Counted from the first letter of the stretch, positions 7,167-14,191 are shown. The stretch: 36,993 nt of DNA from Cryobacterium luteum (GCF_900110125.1 NZ_FOCN01000023.1:1-36993); one strand, 5' to 3'. Program-made: numbers and translations. Notes: generated by a model from the sequence alone, not told the origin.

Positions 7167-8414
7167 ATGCGCACACCTCTCAACAGCCCGTTTAGCCCCG
7201 GTTCCGACAGCGTCCCTGAAGTCTGGGCCGGCCGCACTGAACAGCTGAGCGACTGGCGCGACGTGGTACGTCCCAGACGTGTAGCTGGACTCCCCGAACG
7301 AGGCAGGACCATTCTCGGAGAAGCCGGTCTGGGTAAATCAGCCCTGGTCAGACGCATCGCTCGCGACGCCGCTGCCGCTGGCGACTGGGTGACGCCCCAG
7401 CTGCGCATCCCCTCGGGTGCTGATCCTCTCAAGATCGTCGCGGCTGCGATTCTGACTCTCGCAGACCAGGCTGGGCTGGCCTCGTCCAGAGAAGCCAAGA
7501 TCAAGAAATCCCTCAGCCGCGTACAAGCTGTTGCCGCCAGCGGGATCTCGCTCTCCCTGCGACCCATCGACAGCAAGCACGAGGGCCCTGAGCCATACAC
7601 CGTGCTCACGGAGCTGCTCATCGAGGTCGGCCGCGCTGCCCTGGCCAAGGGAAACGTTATGGTGCTCATCCACGTCGACGAGATCCAGAACATCACCGAT
7701 GAGAACGCGCTCTCGCAGCTCCTGATCGCGCTCGGTGACGCGCTCGTCTACGAACAGCCGATCACCGCGCCCGGCGGCGTCAGGGTCTCGCGCTCGTTAC
7801 CGATTGCTGTGTATCTCACGGGACTGCCCGACTTCGCCGACATGACCGATGCGCGAAAGGGCGCCACGTTCACACGCCGCTTCAAGACCACCGTGCTGTC
7901 GGCGATCGACGACGATGATCTCGCGTCTGCGCTGCAACCCTTCATCATCACTGGTTGGCCCGTTGCTGATGAGCTAGGCGGCATCACGAGGATAACTCTC
8001 GAGCCCGGCGCCGCCGAAGCGATCATCAAACTCTGCTGCGGAGAACCGTTCCTGTTCCAACTGGCCGGTGAGCAAGCCTGGTACGCCGCCACAGGGAACA
8101 TCATCACGCGCCCGCAGGTGCTGGCCGGCTGGAAACGCGCCCGTCCTGAAGCGATCACCCACGTGGAAAGAATTCTTGCTCGCCTCCCGAAGCGTGAGCT
8201 GGACTTCGTTCACGCCATGGCCGAGCTGCCTGCCCGGGAGCGCACGCTCACCCGCGTGGCTACGGAGATGGGCTATGAGAAAACAACAGACGCCGGCCCG
8301 ACGTCGCAGCGACTGGACTCAGTGCGTGGCATCATCGAACGCGGTAAGCCGTACACGTTCCGGCACCGAGCCGTCGAGGCGTACCTGACCAGTGATTGGC
8401 CGGACGTGGGCTGA
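7167..8414 (+). CDS. AAA-family ATPase (AAA_16/ORC-like)
   Basis: This 415-residue ATPase has a Walker A motif at 51-58 (GEAGLGKS) and a Walker B at about 165-172 (VMVLIHVDE, with D171 and E172). An arginine-rich sensor region follows (ATFTRRFKT), and the C-terminus is probably a winged helix (FVHAMAELPARERTLTRVAT...RGKPYTFRHRAVEAYL). STAND/ORC-type ATPases of this build serve as switch or DNA-remodelling proteins in mobile elements. The partner is unknown. It directly precedes the Fic cluster, with 62 bases between its stop and the first antitoxin, so it may be co-expressed. The ATG is chosen because it sits at the end of the promoter-like twin palindromes; there is no Shine-Dalgarno sequence. 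Confidence 0.78.
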   Translation: MRTPLNSPFSPGSDSVPEVWAGRTEQLSDWRDVVRPRRVAGLPERGRTILGEAGLGKSALVRRIARDAAAAGDWVTPQLRIPSGADPLKIVAAAILTLADQAGLASSREAKIKKSLSRVQAVAASGISLSLRPIDSKHEGPEPYTVLTELLIEVGRAALAKGNVMVLIHVDEIQNITDENALSQLLIALGDALVYEQPITAPGGVRVSRSLPIAVYLTGLPDFADMTDARKGATFTRRFKTTVLSAIDDDDLASALQPFIITGWPVADELGGITRITLEPGAAEAIIKLCCGEPFLFQLAGEQAWYAATGNIITRPQVLAGWKRARPEAITHVERILARLPKRELDFVHAMAELPARERTLTRVATEMGYEKTTDAGPTSQRLDSVRGIIERGKPYTFRHRAVEAYLTSDWPDVG

Positions 8415-8476
8415 TAAACCTGAGAACACCTGACGGACGAAGAACACCTGAAGAACCAGAAAGGAGGGCCCCCACT

Positions 8477-8689
8477 ATGAGCACCGACAAGAAACCCGCA
8501 CTACCCACCGAAGACGTCGTCGACGCACGTATCGCGCGCATCGACGGCGCGATGGGCGCAGCCGGTCACATCATCACTGACCCGACAATCCGAGAGATCC
8601 TCCGTGACCAAGCAGCTAACAGGATAACGGGCGACGAGGCACGCGTGCTGATGGCCGCCCACCGGAATGCTCAGCGGAACGACCGCTAA
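8477..8689 (+). CDS. VbhA-like antitoxin of Fic protein 1
   Basis: This small 70-residue protein lies directly upstream of a fic gene and overlaps it by one base (TAATG). AAGGAGG precedes the ATG. The helical core (about 35-65: TDPTIREILRDQAANRITGD then EARVLMAAH) matches the antitoxin_VbhA pattern, in which a three-helix protein blocks the Fic active site. Known VbhA proteins use an (S/T)xxxE(G/N) motif whose Glu fills the ATP gamma-phosphate site. Here the equivalent position appears to read GAAGH, with no Glu, although a nearby IDG might substitute. The family call rests on this pattern plus synteny; the inhibition mode is uncertain. Confidence 0.72.
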   Translation: MSTDKKPALPTEDVVDARIARIDGAMGAAGHIITDPTIREILRDQAANRITGDEARVLMAAHRNAQRNDR

Positions 8690-9489
8690 TGCCACACCAA
8701 TACGCCTGGGAAGACTACTTCATCCCTGGAACACAAACACTGAAAAACCTTTTCGGACTTGTCGATCCAGAAGAGCTTCGCACCAACGAGGAGGATACCG
8801 TTGCATCACGCATGCTCGAACTGCAAACTGCACCGGTACCAGGCACGTTCGACCTCACGCACATACGGGCTCTTCACCAACACCTTTTTCAAGACATCTA
8901 CGGATGGGCCGGAGAGGTTCGCACTGCACCATCGGCGGACCAGTCCCCAATGAGCAAGGACGGCGTTGCGTACGCACCCGTCGATCGCATTGCACCAATC
9001 TGGACGACTGAGCGCGCCCGTATCGCCAAGAAGCCCACCCTGCTACGCGGCTCGAGCAGTGCCGCCGACTTCAGCACCCGACTCGCGCGATTTTGGGGAG
9101 AAATAAACCATGCGCACGCGTTCCGTGAAGGCAACACGCGCACGCAAGTGATGTTTTTCGAGCAGCTCTGCGAACATGCCGGCTACTCGCTCGACATCGC
9201 CAGGCTCGCACCGCAGCACCCTGAAACGCTTCGCGAAGCCTTCGTCGACGCCCGGTACTATTTCCAACTCCGCGGTGATGCTATGCCACTGGCTGAGACG
9301 ATCACACAAGTGCTCACACCGCTGACTAAGCAGACAGCTGTTGACCCGCCGCAAACGGCAGTGCTGAAAGCATCGCTCGATTCACAAGAACAGAATCGCA
9401 GATTTCCAGAATTACGGTATGTACAGCTCGATCCATACGGGCTCTCAGAAGAATCACCGGCACAGAACGACGACTCTCAGCTGAGTTGA
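8689..9489 (+). CDS. Fic-domain protein 1 (AMPylase/toxin)
   Basis: This 266-residue Fic protein probably modifies a target side chain with AMP or another phosphate-containing group. The Fic motif is HAFREGNTRT at 143-152: catalytic H143, metal-binding E147 and anion-hole N149 and R151 are present. The middle Gly is Thr150, and the usual final Arg (HxFx(D/E)GNGRxxR) is Val154. The beta-hairpin target-docking flap is likely near 80-98. The start codon overlaps the upstream antitoxin stop, so the pair is coupled. The last 40 residues carry RRFPEL (9397-9414) and LDPYGL (DPYGL at 9430-9444), the same tail as the nucleotidyltransferase that ends at 7069. Toxin function and target are inferred. 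Confidence 0.9.
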   Translation: MPHQYAWEDYFIPGTQTLKNLFGLVDPEELRTNEEDTVASRMLELQTAPVPGTFDLTHIRALHQHLFQDIYGWAGEVRTAPSADQSPMSKDGVAYAPVDRIAPIWTTERARIAKKPTLLRGSSSAADFSTRLARFWGEINHAHAFREGNTRTQVMFFEQLCEHAGYSLDIARLAPQHPETLREAFVDARYYFQLRGDAMPLAETITQVLTPLTKQTAVDPPQTAVLKASLDSQEQNRRFPELRYVQLDPYGLSEESPAQNDDSQLS

Positions 9490-9545
9490 TGACATACCCG
9501 AAAGGCCCCAACAAACGCCTCACCGCATTCAGAAAGGTAACGACA

Positions 9546-9785
9546 ATGACGACACAAAATAGCTCGGCGACTCCTGCTGGCCAGCCGTACGCTGACATCG
9601 AACGTGCAATGGCTGTCATCGAAAAGGGCCAGCAACTCGCCGGCCACTTCCCCAGCGCCGAAGCCCTCGACTCCGCGCGACGAGTTCTAACCGGCGAGCT
9701 AAGCCCCGAAGGTGCGGAAATCGAACTTAACGAGGCACTCGCTCGCATCGTCGACGAGGAACGTGATGCCATAAATGGCAGCTGA
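9546..9785 (+). CDS. VbhA-like antitoxin of Fic protein 2
   Basis: This 79-residue protein is coupled to the second fic gene, with an 11-base overlap. GAAAGG precedes the ATG at 9546; an upstream in-frame ATG lacks a ribosome site. The core AHFPSAEALD-like stretch (LAGHFPSAEALDSARRVLTG followed by ELSPEGAEIEL) fits antitoxin_VbhA well. Where VbhA has S-x-x-x-E-G, this protein reads G-Q-Q-L-A-G, so the inhibitory Glu is replaced by Ala. The first antitoxin has the same AGH at that spot, so the pair form one subfamily. Confidence 0.75.
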   Translation: MTTQNSSATPAGQPYADIERAMAVIEKGQQLAGHFPSAEALDSARRVLTGELSPEGAEIELNEALARIVDEERDAINGS

Positions 9786-10572
9786 TGACCGATACACAAT
9801 CCCCGGCAGTGGTGGTGTCCTTAAAAACAAGCTGGGTCTAACCAGTCAGGACCGACTCGATCGAGCAATGAACGAGAGTGCAACCCGTCGCTGGTCGATC
9901 ATGGTCCGAGAATCAATCCCTGACCAGCTCGATCTGGACTACCTCACCACCATCCACCGTCGCCTACTCTCGCCGGTGCTCACATGGGCCGGCGAGATGC
10001 GTCGGTTCGGAGACGAAGTAATCGCAGGCGGAACGGGGATCGTCTACGCCCGATCCGAGTTCTTCCGCAATGGCCTCAAGGACGTCTTCGGACAGCTGGC
10101 TTCAGAGGATTACCTGCGCGATCTCAATCCTCGTGAATTCACAAATCTGCTCGCCGACCGCTGGGGCTATCTCACAACGATTCACCCGTTTAGAGACGGC
10201 AACACCCGATCTCAAAGTGCCTACGTCGACCGTCTCGCTGTGCGCGCCGGGCATCCGATCGATTGGCCACAAGTAGATGTACCGACGCTGAGGTCGCTGA
10301 GATTGTCAGCGATGACTGGAAGTGAAAGGCCCTTGGCCAACTACCTCTACGACCGGCTTGCACCACAAAATAGCGCAGACTTTACAGACGCTCATTCAGC
10401 CAACGTGTTTGCCAAGAGTGATGCCGCAATACAGCCTGATACCCCATCTCAACAAACTGGGTTATCAGCCTCACAATCTGATCTTGACGAGCGCCGTCGG
10501 CGGTTCCCTGAATTAGACATCAACGATCACAATTCGCCAGAAGCCGATGCATCTGAGGGACTTGGCTTGTAG
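9775..10572 (+). CDS. Fic-domain protein 2 (AMPylase/toxin)
   Basis: This 265-residue Fic protein has the motif HPFRDGNTRSQS: His, acidic metal ligand, Asn and first Arg are all present, with Thr in place of the second Gly and Ser in place of the final Arg. It differs clearly in sequence from Fic protein 1 but has the same order of elements: N-terminal IPGSGGVLKNKLGL, an HRRLLSPVLTWAGEMR helix, the flap near GGTGIVYAR, then the Fic motif. The C-terminus after about residue 205 is low-complexity and ends with DERRRRFPELDIN (RFPEL at 10501-10515), a shortened version of the tail shared with Fic protein 1 and the nucleotidyltransferase. The start overlaps the antitoxin gene. Confidence 0.9.
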   Translation: MAADDRYTIPGSGGVLKNKLGLTSQDRLDRAMNESATRRWSIMVRESIPDQLDLDYLTTIHRRLLSPVLTWAGEMRRFGDEVIAGGTGIVYARSEFFRNGLKDVFGQLASEDYLRDLNPREFTNLLADRWGYLTTIHPFRDGNTRSQSAYVDRLAVRAGHPIDWPQVDVPTLRSLRLSAMTGSERPLANYLYDRLAPQNSADFTDAHSANVFAKSDAAIQPDTPSQQTGLSASQSDLDERRRRFPELDINDHNSPEADASEGLGL

Positions 10573-10609
10573 CTCACACGCCCACCAACGACACGGAGAG
10601 GAATCACCC

Positions 10610-11020
10610 ATGGCCGACCTACGCCACCTATCGATCACCGGTCGTGAATTCACCGTCCAGATCGAAACAACCTGGATGTACAGCACGACGTGTTTCCTGC
10701 TTCCAGCAGACCCCCCTGCTCCAGAAGTCACAGCTCCAGCGCCCAGCGAGAACCCCCTGGACTGCGACACGATGATCCGCTTCAAGTTAGTCGCTTTCCC
10801 CGGGATGCCCTTGAAGGGCCTCATCACCCATATCTCTGTCGAGCCTGCCCAGCAGCGCTCGGGCCTGGGCACAGCGATGTGCCTCGCGCTGGCGGAAACA
10901 TATCCTGGCCGCATCTGGGACGTCGAGTGTCCCAACGACGCCTCGAGCGCACTCTTCACAAAGCTGCACCTCGCGCAGCCTGATCGGTTCGTTGAGCAGG
11001 GGCTTGTGCATCCGTTCTAA
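10610..11020 (+). CDS. GNAT-like acetyltransferase-fold protein
   Basis: This 136-residue protein starts at the ATG at 10610, with GAGAGGA upstream. The central block ITHISVEPAQQRSGLGTAMC is close to GNAT motif A (V-x-P-x-x-R/Q-x-x-G-x-G/A), which holds the pyrophosphate of acetyl-CoA. The later ASSALFTKLHL fits the final GNAT helix, where N/S-x-x-x-x-x-x-Y/F is usual. The N-terminal half is unusual and includes a proline-rich insertion (about 38-52). It follows Fic protein 2 by 37 bases and may be in the same operon. GNAT proteins can be toxins that acetylate aminoacyl-tRNA, but there is no DUF1778 partner here, so the role is open. Confidence 0.6.
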   Translation: MADLRHLSITGREFTVQIETTWMYSTTCFLLPADPPAPEVTAPAPSENPLDCDTMIRFKLVAFPGMPLKGLITHISVEPAQQRSGLGTAMCLALAETYPGRIWDVECPNDASSALFTKLHLAQPDRFVEQGLVHPF

Positions 11021-11123
11021 CGGCAGTGGTTTTACCCGCAATACCCCAACCATCCAGGCCTGAACCCAACTTCAGACACGACCCCATGTGACGCATATAT
11101 GTCGCTTCAGAGAGGTGTCACAC

Positions 11124-11390
11124 ATGTCACATACCTCCCAGGTCCAATCTCTAATCACAACCTCAGATCAGCCCACTATGGCGTTGCTTTCGGCGCAGGA
11201 TATTGGCGCCTACGCATACGAGCGACGAATCCGCCTCGGTATGTCACAGAATGAACTGGCGCAAAAAATCGGCGTCAACAGCCGAACCATCCTCCGTTTC
11301 GAGAACGGAAACGGTGCGAACCTCACGTCGGTACTGCATATCCTCAACGAACTCGGCATCGAACTGCTCGGCAGAGTTGCTGCGCCATAG
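11124..11390 (+). CDS. XRE-family HTH protein (HipB-like)
   Basis: This 88-residue single-domain regulator has a Cro/C1 helix-turn-helix (about 27-80: RRIRLGMSQNELAQKIGVNS then RTILRFENG). The ATG at 11124 has GAGAGGTG upstream. The stretch 11086-11125 contains TGTGAC and two GTCACA half-sites around an AT-rich CATATATG, a likely promoter with its own operator. HipB proteins of this kind normally precede a hipA kinase gene. Here only about 100 bases follow before the next, convergent gene, with a short frame (11414-11499) that has no recognisable domain. It is either an orphan antitoxin or the remnant of a lost module. Confidence 0.75.
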   Translation: MSHTSQVQSLITTSDQPTMALLSAQDIGAYAYERRIRLGMSQNELAQKIGVNSRTILRFENGNGANLTSVLHILNELGIELLGRVAAP

Positions 11391-11495
11391 ATCAAACAGA
11401 CCAGCGAAGAAAATGGACGACGGATTTATCCTGATCAAGAAGCCCACATCGCATGTGATTGTCAGACTGACATCCCGTCAGCACCCGACGCTAAA

Positions 11496-12143
11496 CTAAT
11501 TCGCTTCCAGTGCCTCGACCGCCTCGGCCCACGGGTACTCCTGAATCGCTGCCTCGAACGTTGTGCCCGTGCGTTGCCCCGGTAAGACTTCCACTTCTTT
11601 GCTCGCAAGCAGCACACCGCACATCTCTGTCGCTGGCTCGGTCAGAAAATGTAGCTGCACGTGATGACCGTCGATGATCCCGAACACGACCGAGCTGAAC
11701 GGGCCCGTTGGTTTAGCCATAGCCTGCGCGAGCTCGGAGCCGAGAAGAGCCAACTCGTCGTTGACGAGCTGCACCAGTGTCTCCGTGCCGAGAACTGTCA
11801 CCGCAGTCGCCTCAGGGTGTGTCGGAGCAGCCGTTGTTGTCGACGCATCCACCTCAGACGCACGTTCGGCAACATCTCGCTCAACAGCAGACGCCCACAC
11901 CCACGCCCGATGAGTACCGCGATCGTTCCACTCGATATACACAGCACGAGGTGTCCAGGCCCGAGCCAGGCCGCGCACGCGCACAGCCACAGCTGGGTAC
12001 CTCACCCAGGCCAGCACCGGAGTGGGTGCTTTTGCCATGGTCACCGGAAGCTCGCTCAGCTCACCCGGTGTGAGGCTGAACGGCCGAGGCACGAACTCGC
12101 GGTCGTCGTCCGGTTCAACCTGGTCTAGCTTCTCGGAAGACAC
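11496..12143 (-). CDS. Hypothetical protein (MSSEKLDQVEPD family)
   Basis: I do not recognise this 215-residue acidic protein. It has no signal peptide or membrane helix. The N-terminal PRPFSLTPGELSELPVTMAK leads into a strand-rich block (VLAWVRYPAVAVRVRGLARAW, PRAVYIEWNDRGTHRAWVWAS) that reads like a cytosolic beta domain. A low-complexity Thr/Ala linker and a second strand-rich block follow (VVFGIIDGHHVQLHFL...ATEMCGVLLASKEVEVL). The first 22 codons are repeated as a broken copy near 13.1 kb. It is preceded on its strand by a 49-residue frame, which is also duplicated there, so the two form a unit. Confidence 0.6.
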   Translation of the reverse strand: MSSEKLDQVEPDDDREFVPRPFSLTPGELSELPVTMAKAPTPVLAWVRYPAVAVRVRGLARAWTPRAVYIEWNDRGTHRAWVWASAVERDVAERASEVDASTTTAAPTHPEATAVTVLGTETLVQLVNDELALLGSELAQAMAKPTGPFSSVVFGIIDGHHVQLHFLTEPATEMCGVLLASKEVEVLPGQRTGTTFEAAIQEYPWAEAVEALEAN

Positions 12144-12317
12144 TGGACTTTTCGGCTGGCTAGCTGGCTAGCTGGTTCGCAGGACGTACGGCACCAGGTG
12201 ATCGTCGGGAATCTCGCTTCGCAGTTTCTCGACTGCGGACGCACTGTCGGGTGCTTCGACGCTGGCCGATGTTGATTCGGCCGCGTCGCGGGTGCGGTGT
12301 GCGAGTCCCCAAAGCAT
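12079..12317. repeat. Imperfect long direct repeat, copy A (~240 bp)
   Basis: This stretch matches 13070-13304 closely in the same orientation, for example CACCAGGTGATC, GACTGCGGACG and GCGGTGTGCGAG in both. It covers the 5' end of the hypothetical gene on the minus strand and the small gene before it. The lipoprotein gene at 12444-13067 lies between the two copies, and its stop codon is two bases before copy B. Confidence 0.75.
12168..12317 (-). CDS. Small protein, copy A (MLWGLAHRTR)
   Basis: This 49-residue frame is preserved in a second copy (13140-13304) despite many base differences. Most changes are tolerated as similar residues (ESTSASVEAPDSASAVEKLR against ESTPARVEAPDSSSAVVKLR). Conservation of reading frame is the evidence that it is coding. 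It has no recognisable domain. It lies 24 bases before the larger hypothetical gene on the same strand. A weak GGA lies upstream of the ATG. Confidence 0.4.
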   Translation of the reverse strand: MLWGLAHRTRDAAESTSASVEAPDSASAVEKLRSEIPDDHLVPYVLRTS

Positions 12318-12443
12318 TTGTCTATTATCCGTTACCTGATGTTCGCGGCACTCAGCACACACAAGCCACAAGCCACTGAATACCAAACACACCATCCCGC
12401 CAGCAACTAGGTTGATCGGGTACAAACTTCTCTGGGGGCCACA

Positions 12444-13067
12444 ATGAATGAAAGAATTAAGCGCACGATCTTGGGCGCGGTCGTCGCGTTCGCTCTTACC
12501 GTAGGGCTTAACGGGTGTAGCGCAACTGGCGAAGTCTCGACCGACGGCGATAGCGCAGGCAGTGGGCTCAACGTATTCATTCCTACCATCACCCACGAAC
12601 CTTCGGGCGGAGCAACACAACAGCCGAAACCTCCCGTCCTCGCCGTCGGCGACACCATCGACACAGGGATCGTACTCCCAGCCCATCAAAGCGCGTACAC
12701 CCTGGCCGACGGACGAGACGTTGTTATCGACCGGGCGATGCCGGTATCCGAAGAAGTCTTGGTCGACGCACGGGCGCTGGGGCTTGCAATCGACGATCTC
12801 GAAGCGGACTCCTATATCCCGCTACAGGCAATCGCGGGGAAGCTCGAGAAGTCCATGGTCATCACCCAGTTTCGGACCGTCGCTAAACTCCGAGATGAGA
12901 TAAACAACACTGAGCCGGCGAGGCTCATCTATGTCTTGATGGCTAGAGGAACGTACCTTGACGGGAGCACGTCGCACTCTGAAGCTGAGACGGATGCGTT
13001 TGCCGCGGCTTATGTCGCTGAGCAGGGCGGTGCTGAGGCAGGTTGGCAGATTCTGAAGCTCTACTAA
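12444..13067 (+). CDS. Putative lipoprotein
   Basis: This 207-residue protein begins with a type II signal peptide: basic MNERIKR, a hydrophobic stretch (TILGAVVAFALTVG) and a lipobox L-N-G-C with the lipidated Cys near residue 25. A Ser/Gly/Thr-rich linker follows, typical of actinobacterial lipoproteins. The mature part (about 60-207) matches nothing I know. GGGGGC before the ATG is the ribosome site. The gene faces the opposite way to its neighbours and sits exactly between two 240-bp repeats, which suggests it was inserted or captured as cargo when the flanking unit was duplicated. Confidence 0.75.
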   Translation: MNERIKRTILGAVVAFALTVGLNGCSATGEVSTDGDSAGSGLNVFIPTITHEPSGGATQQPKPPVLAVGDTIDTGIVLPAHQSAYTLADGRDVVIDRAMPVSEEVLVDARALGLAIDDLEADSYIPLQAIAGKLEKSMVITQFRTVAKLRDEINNTEPARLIYVLMARGTYLDGSTSHSEAETDAFAAAYVAEQGGAEAGWQILKLY

Positions 13068-13134
13068 GGAACGGCCGGAGCACGAACTCGTTCCCGTAGT
13101 CCGGTTCGACCTGCTCTAGCTTGTCGGTAGACAC
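13068..13134 (-). pseudogene. Truncated copy of the MSSEKLDQVEPD gene
   Basis: The first 22 codons (MSTDKLEQVEPDYGNEFVLR then PF) match the start of the complete gene that ends at 12143. The similarity stops where the lipoprotein gene begins on the other strand. The frame continues only as antisense of the lipoprotein gene, so I treat it as a remnant. Confidence 0.65.
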
Positions 13135-13304
13135 TGCACTTATTGGCCAGCTGGCTGGCTAGTTCGGCGCACGTACAGCACCAGGTGATCAGCCGGGATC
13201 TTGCTGCGAAGCTTCACGACTGCGGACGAACTGTCAGGCGCTTCGACGCGGGCGGGCGTTGATTCAGCCGCGACGCGCGTGCGGTGTGCGAGGTCCCAGA
13301 GCAT
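13070..13304. repeat. Imperfect long direct repeat, copy B (~235 bp)
   Basis: This is the second copy of the repeat at 12079-12317. It carries the gene remnant and a second version of the small protein gene. The heptanucleotide array begins 12 bases beyond its end. Confidence 0.75.
13140..13304 (-). CDS. Small protein, copy B (MLWDLAHRTR), possibly extended through a tandem repeat
   Basis: This 54-residue paralogue of the protein at 12168-12317 has its ATG at 13304. The frame stays open upstream through the heptanucleotide array to an ATG/GTG near 13418, which would add a GRWQMAD-repeat segment. Nine units (63 bp) keep that extension in frame; loss or gain of one unit would break it. The short start is the conservative choice because copy A begins at the same place. 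Confidence 0.4.
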   Translation of the reverse strand: MLWDLAHRTRVAAESTPARVEAPDSSSAVVKLRSKIPADHLVLYVRRTSQPAGQ

Positions 13305-13315
13305 GATTCCATTAT

Positions 13316-13378
13316 CTGCCATCTGCCATCTGCCATCTGCCATCTGCCATCTGCCATCTGCCATCTGCCATCTGCCAT
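13316..13378. repeat. Heptanucleotide tandem repeat, 9 x CTGCCAT
   Basis: Nine perfect, uninterrupted copies of the 7-mer CTGCCAT lie between a minus-strand small gene and the divergent plus-strand HTH gene at 13468. Perfect short arrays are prone to slippage, and a 7-base unit changes the reading frame with each step. Confidence 0.95.
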
Positions 13379-13430
13379 CGGCTATTGGTGGTGGAATACT
13401 GACAGACACAGTCCCCAAAACTGGCTATTC

Positions 13431-13450
13431 TTGACACGTATAACTGTCAA
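13431..13450 (+). promoter_or_regulatory. TTGACA-N8-TGTCAA operator with embedded -10 box
   Basis: TTGACA (13431-13436) and TGTCAA (13445-13450) form a perfect inverted repeat with an 8-base spacer, the same spacing as the TATCC-N8-GGATA operators of E. coli HipB. TATAAC (13439-13444) inside it can serve as a -10 box. The HTH gene starts 17 bases later with its own ribosome site. Confidence 0.6.
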
Positions 13451-13467
13451 ATGCGAGAGGCGCAGCC

Positions 13468-13770
13468 ATGGTCACCAGACGATCGCCGGCACGAACGAGG
13501 ATGCTCAAAGAGCTCGGCTCGAACATCACCCGGTGGCGCAAGCTCCAAGGCCTCAGCGCCACAGTGTTGGCCGATCGTGCTCACGTCACCCGTGACACTC
13601 TTCGGGGCATCGAGACCGGCACCGGCGCTGCCCGCATCGACTCGCTGCTCGCTGTGCTGACTTCTCTCGGCATGGCCAACACGGTCATCGCCAGCACTGA
13701 CCCCTGGAACTCGATTGCTGGTCGGGCACTTATGGACGACCACATCGGCATGCCCAACGAACAGCGGTAG
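13468..13770 (+). CDS. HipB-like XRE antitoxin/regulator 1
   Basis: This 100-residue protein has a Cro/C1 helix-turn-helix (residues about 15-70: LGSNITRWRKLQGLSATVLA followed by DRAHVTRDTLRGIE). GAGAGGC before the ATG supports the start. It closely resembles the next gene product (shared pattern W-R-K-x-x-G-L-x-A, D-R-A-x-x-T-R-D-T-L-R, and the D-P tail). No kinase gene follows it directly; the hipA lies after the second HipB. It may be a duplicated antitoxin that also represses the locus through the upstream inverted repeat. Confidence 0.78.
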   Translation: MVTRRSPARTRMLKELGSNITRWRKLQGLSATVLADRAHVTRDTLRGIETGTGAARIDSLLAVLTSLGMANTVIASTDPWNSIAGRALMDDHIGMPNEQR

Positions 13771-13823
13771 GTTCGCTGGCCGGGCATACTTTCCGCCGTC
13801 GAGCACATCCGATCTGAGTAGCA

Positions 13824-13878
13824 TAATGACGACCGCATTCCCCTCTAACAGCTATAGTGGATATATCGATCGTCATTA
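13824..13878 (+). promoter_or_regulatory. Inverted repeat around the hipBA promoter
   Basis: TAATGACGA (13824-13832) and TCGTCATTA (13870-13878) are perfect inverted copies spaced 37 bp apart. Between them lie TATAGT (13853-13858), a fair -10 box, and the palindrome GATATATC (13860-13867). Two bound HipB dimers could loop over the promoter. The GTG start of the second hipB follows 17 bases later with GGAGGTG. Confidence 0.55.
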
Positions 13879-13894
13879 ACTCCGGAGGTGTGCT

Positions 13895-14191
13895 GTGGTA
13901 ACAGAACTGTCTAGTGCCATTATCAGGGCCGCGCGTGAGATGGGCCGGGACTTCACTGGCTGGCGGAAGGTTCTCGGCCTCACGGCCGCCCAGGTCGCCG
14001 ACCGTGCTGACATCACGAGAGACACGCTCCGAAAGCTCGAGCACGGCGATCCAACCGTGAGCTTCCACGTCGTGTTGCGCGTAGCCCGCGCCCTCGGCAT
14101 CCTTGAGACGATCACTCAAGCACTGGATCCGCTGGATACCGATCTAGGCCGAGCCCGCGCCAGCCAGCTTGAGCGGAAGCGTATTCGATGA
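13895..14191 (+). CDS. hipB: HipB-type antitoxin
   Basis: This 98-residue XRE protein (helix-turn-helix about 25-75: VLGLTAAQVADRADITRDTL) sits directly before the HipA kinase gene and overlaps it by four bases (ATGA), the standard hipBA layout. It starts with GTG after GGAGGTG. HipB binds HipA and DNA, neutralising the kinase and repressing the operon. The inverted repeats upstream are the likely operators. Confidence 0.85.
   Translation: MVTELSSAIIRAAREMGRDFTGWRKVLGLTAAQVADRADITRDTLRKLEHGDPTVSFHVVLRVARALGILETITQALDPLDTDLGRARASQLERKRIR

Noticed and set aside
11414..11499. 28-codon frame after the XRE gene as a hipA remnant
   Set aside because: Too short, and no HipA motif can be seen.
13316..13378. 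CRISPR-like array
   Set aside because: The units are 7 bp, contiguous and without spacers, so this is a simple tandem repeat.
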